This document shows, piece after piece, positions 59,858-64,000 of a stretch of 64,000 bases of DNA. Numbering within the stretch: position 1 is the stretch's first letter; the number at the start of each line of letters is the position of its first letter. The notes beneath the pieces were generated by a model. The model had not been told where the DNA came from and made no database searches. It was given only the letters and a program-made list of their open reading frames with translations. Made by a program: the position numbers and the translations under genes. The DNA comes from Myxococcales bacterium (lineage in GTDB: Bacteria; Myxococcota_A; Polyangia; Polyangiales; Ga0077539): contig JAUSAZ010000089.1 of NCBI GenBank assembly GCA_030652255.1, positions 92,829 through 156,828 on the forward strand. The letters run 5' to 3'.

Positions 59858-61156
59858 TCAGTAGGTGGTGCGGAGCAGCCACGGGGCTGCAGGCGCCGAC
59901 GCGTCGCGCGGCACCGAGGGCTGCGCCGCGACGGGCGGGGCGAGCGTGACGGGCCGGCGGGCCTGCGACGATGGCGCACGGCGGGCCGGGGGCGGCCGGG
60001 CGGGCGGCGCAGACGGGACCGGCGCCGGGGCCGCCGACGGGGCGAGCGCGACGGCGACGCGGGGCGCGGGCGCGGGCGCGGCGGAGGCCGGGACGGCGGG
60101 CGCGGGGTGGCTGGCGCTCGACGCGTGCGACGCCCCCGCGGAAGCCCGCGGGGCGGCGCTGCGGCGAAGGCCGAACCACAGGGCGCCCCCGACGAGCGCG
60201 ACGAGCACCAGCGCCGAGCCCGCGCGCACGTTCGCACGAGGCCTCGGCGCGGCGACGGGCTCGGACGAGGCCGGGGGGGGCGCGCCGAACTCCCGCCACC
60301 ACGCGTCCCTCGCCGCGGTGCTCGCGAGCGGCAGCAGGGCGGCGCCGAGCGCGCGGAGGTCCGCGAAGCGGGCGACGGGCTCGCGGGCCATCGCGCGGAC
60401 GATGAGGTCATCGAGGCGCGGGTCGAGCCCGGGCGCGTGGACGACCGGTCTCGCGAAGCGCCCCTTGAGGATCGCGTTGAGCGTCGCGAAGACCGAGGCG
60501 CCCTGCACCGGGAGCCGCCCGGTGACGCACTCGTACATCACCACGCCGAGGGCGTACTGATCGCTCGCGGCGCTGACGGCCTCGGGGTCGAGCACCTGCT
60601 CCGGGGACATGTGCGTCATCGTTCCGACCAGGGCCGCGGAGCCCGTGAGGCGCTGCGCGTCGCCGTCGAGGGTGCTGAGGCGCGCGAGCCCGAAGTCGAC
60701 CACCTTGGGCACGACCTCGTCGCGCCGCGAGCGGGAAATATGGATGTTCTCGGGCTTGATGTCGCGGTGCACCACGTCGACGTCGTGCGCGGCCGCGAGC
60801 GCGCTCACCACGGGCAGGAGGAGGTCGGCGACGCGCCCGGCGTCGAGCGGTCCCTCGCGGCGGACGAGGGCGGCCAGCGACTCGCCCTCGAGCCGCTCCA
60901 TGACGAGGTAGGCGGTGCCCTCGTGGATGCCGGTGTCGTGCACGTCCACGATGTGCTCGTGGCGGATACGCGCCGCCGCCAGGCCCTCGCGCAGGAAGCG
61001 CCGCGCCGAGGGCTCCACGGGCGTGTGCAGCACCTTCAGGGCGACGCGCTTCCGGAGGCCCTTGTGCTCGGCCTCGTACACCACGGCCATGCCGCCGCGC
61101 CCGATCTCGCGCAGCACGGTGTAGGCCCCGAAGTCGACCCCAGGCGCGAGCGCCAC
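59858..61156 (-). CDS. Membrane Ser/Thr protein kinase
   Basis: A 432-residue Hanks-type kinase with GTG start at 61156, 6 bp after the small gene. Residues 18-23 (IGRGGM), Lys41 (ALKVL), HRDIKPEN (Asp132), DFG (154-156) and GTMTHMSPEQ are intact. After the kinase domain (to about 280), a juxtamembrane region leads to one membrane helix near 315-335 (ALVLVALVGGALWFGL), then an Ala/Pro-rich tail. It lies in the same operon as the ECF sigma factor and small protein, so it may phosphorylate or regulate sigma activity. Ligand unknown. Confidence 0.93.
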   Translation of the reverse strand: MALAPGVDFGAYTVLREIGRGGMAVVYEAEHKGLRKRVALKVLHTPVEPSARRFLREGLAAARIRHEHIVDVHDTGIHEGTAYLVMERLEGESLAALVRREGPLDAGRVADLLLPVVSALAAAHDVDVVHRDIKPENIHISRSRRDEVVPKVVDFGLARLSTLDGDAQRLTGSAALVGTMTHMSPEQVLDPEAVSAASDQYALGVVMYECVTGRLPVQGASVFATLNAILKGRFARPVVHAPGLDPRLDDLIVRAMAREPVARFADLRALGAALLPLASTAARDAWWREFGAPPPASSEPVAAPRPRANVRAGSALVLVALVGGALWFGLRRSAAPRASAGASHASSASHPAPAVPASAAPAPAPRVAVALAPSAAPAPVPSAPPARPPPARRAPSSQARRPVTLAPPVAAQPSVPRDASAPAAPWLLRTTY

Positions 61157-61162
61157 GGCGCC

Positions 61163-61399
61163 TCAGCGTCGCTTCGCGCCGACGCGCTGCGAATCGTGCC
61201 CTGCATGCACGAGTCGAAGGGGCGGCTCGCGGTCGTGGGGCTCTTCGTCGAGGGACTGGAAGATCCGCGCCTCGATGCGCTGATCGGCCTCGTCCGAGGG
61301 GTCGCCGGGGAGCAGCGCGGTGAGCAGCGCGCGCAGCCTGGGCGGCGTCGGCGCGTCGGGATCCAGGAGCCGGGGGGGAGGAGGAGAGGAGTCACTCAC
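61163..61399 (-). CDS. Small protein between ECF sigma factor and kinase
   Basis: A 78-residue Pro/Leu-rich cytoplasmic protein (PPRLRALLTALLPGDPSDEAD, then EARIFQSLDEEP). The GTG at 61399 overlaps the sigma-factor stop by 8 bp, and the kinase starts 6 bp later. In this position it is a candidate anti-sigma factor or adaptor, but no zinc-binding or membrane anti-sigma motif is seen. It may instead be an accessory regulator of the kinase. Confidence 0.65.
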   Translation of the reverse strand: MSDSSPPPPRLLDPDAPTPPRLRALLTALLPGDPSDEADQRIEARIFQSLDEEPHDREPPLRLVHAGHDSQRVGAKRR

Positions 61400-61958
61400 G
61401 GGGGCGTTCCTTTCCGTCGGCGAAGTGCTTCACGGTCTGTTCGTCGACGTGTGCGCGGGCCCTTCGAAGCCTCGAGAATACGGTCTGCAACGGGACCTCC
61501 ATGAGCTCTGCGATGTCGACCCCGGTGTGTCCCCCGAGCTCGTAGAGCAGGAAGGTGTCCCGTTGCTCGTCGGTGAGCTGCGCCAGGAGGGCGTCGAGGA
61601 TGGCGCGGGCCTGGTGGACCTCGATGGCGCGGTCCGGGCCCGGGGCGTGGTCGCGTTGCTCCGGGCCCTGGTCTCCCTGCTCTCGCCGCACCAGCGCCCG
61701 GCGGCGGAGATCGATCGCCACGTGCCGTGCGATGCTGAAGAGCCACGTGCGGTGTGACGATCGCCCCTCGAAGCTCGCGAGGCTCCGGTAGGCCGCGACG
61801 AAGGTGTCGTGCGCGGCGTCTTCGATGTCTGCGTCGGGCACGCCGAGCATCGAGAGCCAGCGCCACACCTCGCGCAGGTGCGTGCTGTACAGCCGGGCGA
61901 GGAGCGCCTGGTCGTGCGCCGCAGTGCCGCGCGTCACGACGTCCGACGAGGGAAGCAT
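61392..61958 (-). CDS. ECF-type RNA polymerase sigma factor
   Basis: A 188-residue ECF sigma factor. Region 2 (LREVWRWLSMLGVPDADIED with AAHDTFVAAYRSLASF) and region 4 (LTDEQRDTFLLYELGG, with ELMEVPLQTVFSRLRRAR) are clear. ATG 61958 follows a frame that stays open upstream without a domain. It heads an operon with a small protein and a Ser/Thr kinase. A perfect 7-bp inverted repeat (62009-62036) upstream may mark its promoter or an operator shared with the divergent porin. Confidence 0.9.
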   Translation of the reverse strand: MLPSSDVVTRGTAAHDQALLARLYSTHLREVWRWLSMLGVPDADIEDAAHDTFVAAYRSLASFEGRSSHRTWLFSIARHVAIDLRRRALVRREQGDQGPEQRDHAPGPDRAIEVHQARAILDALLAQLTDEQRDTFLLYELGGHTGVDIAELMEVPLQTVFSRLRRARAHVDEQTVKHFADGKERPRE

Positions 61959-62008
61959 CACCCGACTTCTAGCACCGATCGCGGGGCCGTACTGCTCTGG
62001 CCCGTAGC

Positions 62009-62036
62009 GTCGGAAGCCGTTCGAGGGGGTTCCGAC
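62009..62036. promoter_or_regulatory. Inverted repeat between the ECF sigma operon and the porin
   Basis: GTCGGAA (62009-62015) and TTCCGAC (62030-62036) are perfectly complementary across 14 bp. Read on the minus strand this contains GGAACC, the usual -35 type of ECF promoters. It could be an autoregulated promoter or operator in the divergent region. Confidence 0.4.
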
Positions 62037-62121
62037 ACGCCGGCCGCCGCCCCCTCCGATGGACCGCGGTTTCGCTGCTGGATTGGTGTTCTTTCCGTCA
62101 GCGTCGCGATACCCCTGTCCG

Positions 62122-63714
62122 ATGACCGTGCGGGCGGCGCTGGCCGCGACGATCACCCTCGCCGCCCTCTCGCTCGCCCCGACACGCGCGCGCGCCAACC
62201 CCGTGTCCGGGCGCCCAGCCACGCCCGCGAGCGGCGCCACGAGCCGCGGGTCCGAGGCAGAGGACACCCGCCCGTCGCTGCTGGTCGGGGAGGGCCTCGT
62301 CACCGACCGCGCCTCCACGCTGCTGCCGGAACAGCAGCCCCTGCCGGTGCCCTTCCCGGTGCCGGACCCCATCGTGGCCGGGTGGCGCGACGACGCGTTC
62401 TTCATCAGCGACCGCGGCCGCGACTGGTTCATCTCGCCGGGGGCGAGGCTCCAGGTCGACTTCCACATGTTCAACCCGCACACCCTCAGCGACGAGCGCT
62501 CCGCCGCGGGGGTGACCACCCCGAGCACGCTGCGCACGGGCGTGCAGATCCGACGGGCGCGCCTCGAGCTGGCCGGCGGGGTGTTCTCCTTCCTCACCTG
62601 GCGCCTGGGCGCCGAGCTCACCGACAACGGGCCGCAGACCGCCGCGGACATGCACGTCAACCTCCGCGTGCACCCGGTGGTCAACGTGCAGCTCGGGCAG
62701 TTCGACGCGCCCTTCACCATGGAGAACCGCACCTCCGACCGCTACCTGGACTTCATCGAGCGCTCGCTCACCGTGCGCGCGCTCGGCGTCCCCACCGGCA
62801 AGGAGATCGGGCTCATGCTCTGGGGGGAGGACCGCCTGCACCTCGCCTACTGGTCCGTCGGGGTCTTCAACGGCGGCGGGCCCGGCCGCTTCACCCCGTC
62901 GAACCAGGTCGAAGCCGCCGCGCGCTTCTTCTTCCATCCCTTCATGATGAGCCACCGCCGCGGCATCGGGCGGCAGTTCCAGGTGGGCTTCTCGGGCCGC
63001 CTCGCGCACCGCTCCCTCAGCGGGCACAGCGCCCATCCCGTGATGGACACGCCCGCGGGCTACACCCTCTTCAGCCCCGCGCTCGCGCCCGACCTCACCC
63101 TCGTCCAGAGCGGGCGGCAGTGGGCCGTCGCCGCGGAGTTCGACCTCCCCCTCGACCGCTTCGACCTGCGCGGCGAGTTCGTCTACGTGCGCAACCACAC
63201 CGGCGAGGTGGCCGCCCCGCTCGACGGCGCCCTCTCCCCCGACCCGGTCCGCCTCGGCGCCCTGGAGGGCTTCGGCTTCTACGTCCAGGCCGCGTACTGG
63301 CTCGTCGGGCTGCCCCCCTCGGCGGTGCGCCCGGAGCACGACGACACCATGGCGCGCCCCGGCTACCAGGACCCGCCGACGGTGCGCGTCGAGCGCGCGC
63401 AGCCCCTCCGCGCGCCGCTGGGCCTCCAGGCCGTCGCCCGCTTCGACACGGTGCAGATGGCCTACCGCGGCGCCAGCCGCGACGCGCGCGGCGGCGGCGA
63501 CAGCGCGGCGAGCGGGCGCTACAAGGTCCTCGCGGCGGAGGTGGGGCTCAACCTCTGGGCCACCCGGCACATGCGGGTGCTGCTCAACTACCGGCACTAC
63601 TGGTTCCCCGAGCAGCCCTGGGAGGTGGCCGCGGACGCCAACCTCATGCGCGGCCCGACAGGCCACCCGAACAGCTACGGCGAGTTCAGCGTCCGCGCGG
63701 CCATCAACCTGTAG
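62122..63714 (+). CDS. Phosphate-selective-type outer-membrane porin (OprP/OprO family)
   Basis: A 530-residue outer-membrane barrel protein. A signal peptide (ending TRARAN) is followed by a linker and strands with RLQVDFHMF, IRRARLELAGGVFSF, VNVQLGQFDAPFTMENRTS, and VGVFNGGGPGRF that match the porin O/P pattern. ATG 62122 gives the signal; an upstream ATG at 62059 adds a non-signal-like leader. The C-terminus ends FSVRAAINL, with a hydrophobic/aromatic final strand. It should transport phosphate or polyphosphate-like anions. Divergent from the ECF sigma operon, so it could be under that control. Confidence 0.87.
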   Translation: MTVRAALAATITLAALSLAPTRARANPVSGRPATPASGATSRGSEAEDTRPSLLVGEGLVTDRASTLLPEQQPLPVPFPVPDPIVAGWRDDAFFISDRGRDWFISPGARLQVDFHMFNPHTLSDERSAAGVTTPSTLRTGVQIRRARLELAGGVFSFLTWRLGAELTDNGPQTAADMHVNLRVHPVVNVQLGQFDAPFTMENRTSDRYLDFIERSLTVRALGVPTGKEIGLMLWGEDRLHLAYWSVGVFNGGGPGRFTPSNQVEAAARFFFHPFMMSHRRGIGRQFQVGFSGRLAHRSLSGHSAHPVMDTPAGYTLFSPALAPDLTLVQSGRQWAVAAEFDLPLDRFDLRGEFVYVRNHTGEVAAPLDGALSPDPVRLGALEGFGFYVQAAYWLVGLPPSAVRPEHDDTMARPGYQDPPTVRVERAQPLRAPLGLQAVARFDTVQMAYRGASRDARGGGDSAASGRYKVLAAEVGLNLWATRHMRVLLNYRHYWFPEQPWEVAADANLMRGPTGHPNSYGEFSVRAAINL

Positions 63715-63910
63715 AACGGTGGTCGGTCGGGTCTGGGACGCTCGTCGTCGTGGGCCCCCTCACCGCGCTGCCGCGCGCCCTCACCCCCGCGGGGCGCTCA
63801 TCGTTGCACTCATCGTGCGTAGAGCGCTTGCAGGCTGGGGTGACGAGCCATCGCGCGGAACCCCAGCCATCCGCACACCTTCGCGCGCCCTGCTGCCGCG
63901 GGTTGAAACC

Positions 63911-64000
63911 CACGGCAGCCTAAGGGAAAGCCCGCGGCGGGCTGGCCACTGTGCCTGGACATCGGACAGGCCGCTTGCGGCCTTCACCTTGGCTGCCGTG
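63911..64000. repeat. Structured palindromic repeat, cut by the right edge
   Basis: CACGGCAGCCTAAGG (63911-63925) and its inverted partner CCTTGGCTGCCGTG (63987-64000) enclose three small hairpins: GCCCG with CGGGC (63930-63942), GCCTG with CAGGC (63953-63971), and GGCCGC with GCGGCC (63969-63982) around a two-base loop. A GGGTT/AACCC stem precedes it. This is REP/MITE-like or a structured RNA; the right end is truncated. The rest of 63715-63910 has no gene. Confidence 0.6.

Overview
The window is very GC-rich, with strong G/C bias at third codon positions and genes packed on both strands. Several surface-protein types seen here are common in myxobacteria: lipoproteins with Asp/Gly/Thr-rich spacers (VDTG, DAG, DVP), MopE/Stig1/EGF-like cysteine repeats, an apparent MYXO-CTERM-like tail, Hanks-type Ser/Thr kinases and a PEGA-domain protein. 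I infer a member of the Myxococcota, probably near Polyangiales or Sandaracinaceae. No rRNA, tRNA or CRISPR array was found.

Layout. 1-3.5 kb (minus strand): an atypical segment with a DUF6345 caspase/CHAT-like protein, a partner that runs off the left edge, and two histidine-kinase-like proteins. 3.7-8.5 kb: a five-gene minus-strand run (glycerol kinase, UPF0158 protein, SurA-N-like exported protein, RimI, QEGLA-motif metallopeptidase-like protein). 8.6-14.3 kb: a small membrane protein, an M14 zinc carboxypeptidase, a beta-barrel porin, a DUF4114/MopE-type surface protein and a His-tailed coiled-coil membrane protein. 14.4-19.9 kb: a six-gene operon led by a GbsR/MarR-type regulator, then polyprenyl diphosphate synthase, DAHP synthase, class II HMG-CoA reductase, MenG/UbiE and MenA. 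Together these supply the isoprenoid tail, the chorismate precursor and the late steps of menaquinone synthesis. A near-perfect 12-bp inverted repeat lies just upstream of the regulator.

19.9-37.2 kb: a YfhO-like membrane protein, a DUF362 protein, five large or mid-size surface lipoproteins (cysteine-repeat/PPC, SGNH hydrolase, a 14-unit RCC1 protein, a Gly-rich adhesin-like protein, a Stig1-like/PPC protein) and a POT peptide transporter. 37.4-44 kb: conserved housekeeping genes (tsaD, rsfS with a histone-H1-like extension, rlmH), a zinc-ribbon Ser/Thr kinase, a lipoprotein and an acyl-CoA dehydrogenase. 44-47.5 kb: an accessory patch with an OLD/RecF-like ATPase translationally coupled to a PIN-like nuclease, followed by two unrecognised genes. 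This is the best candidate for an uncharacterised defence or toxin-type system.

47.8-64 kb: more lipoproteins, a DUF1517 protein, a Sel1-repeat protein and a decayed copy of its 3' end, a small membrane protein, a MITE-like inverted-repeat element, a secreted protein with a recently duplicated cysteine module, a ricin-like lectin with a hevein-like domain, and a signalling cluster (ECF sigma factor, small cytoplasmic protein, Ser/Thr kinase, divergent PEGA protein). A phosphate-selective-type porin and a strongly structured palindromic repeat cut by the right edge close the window.
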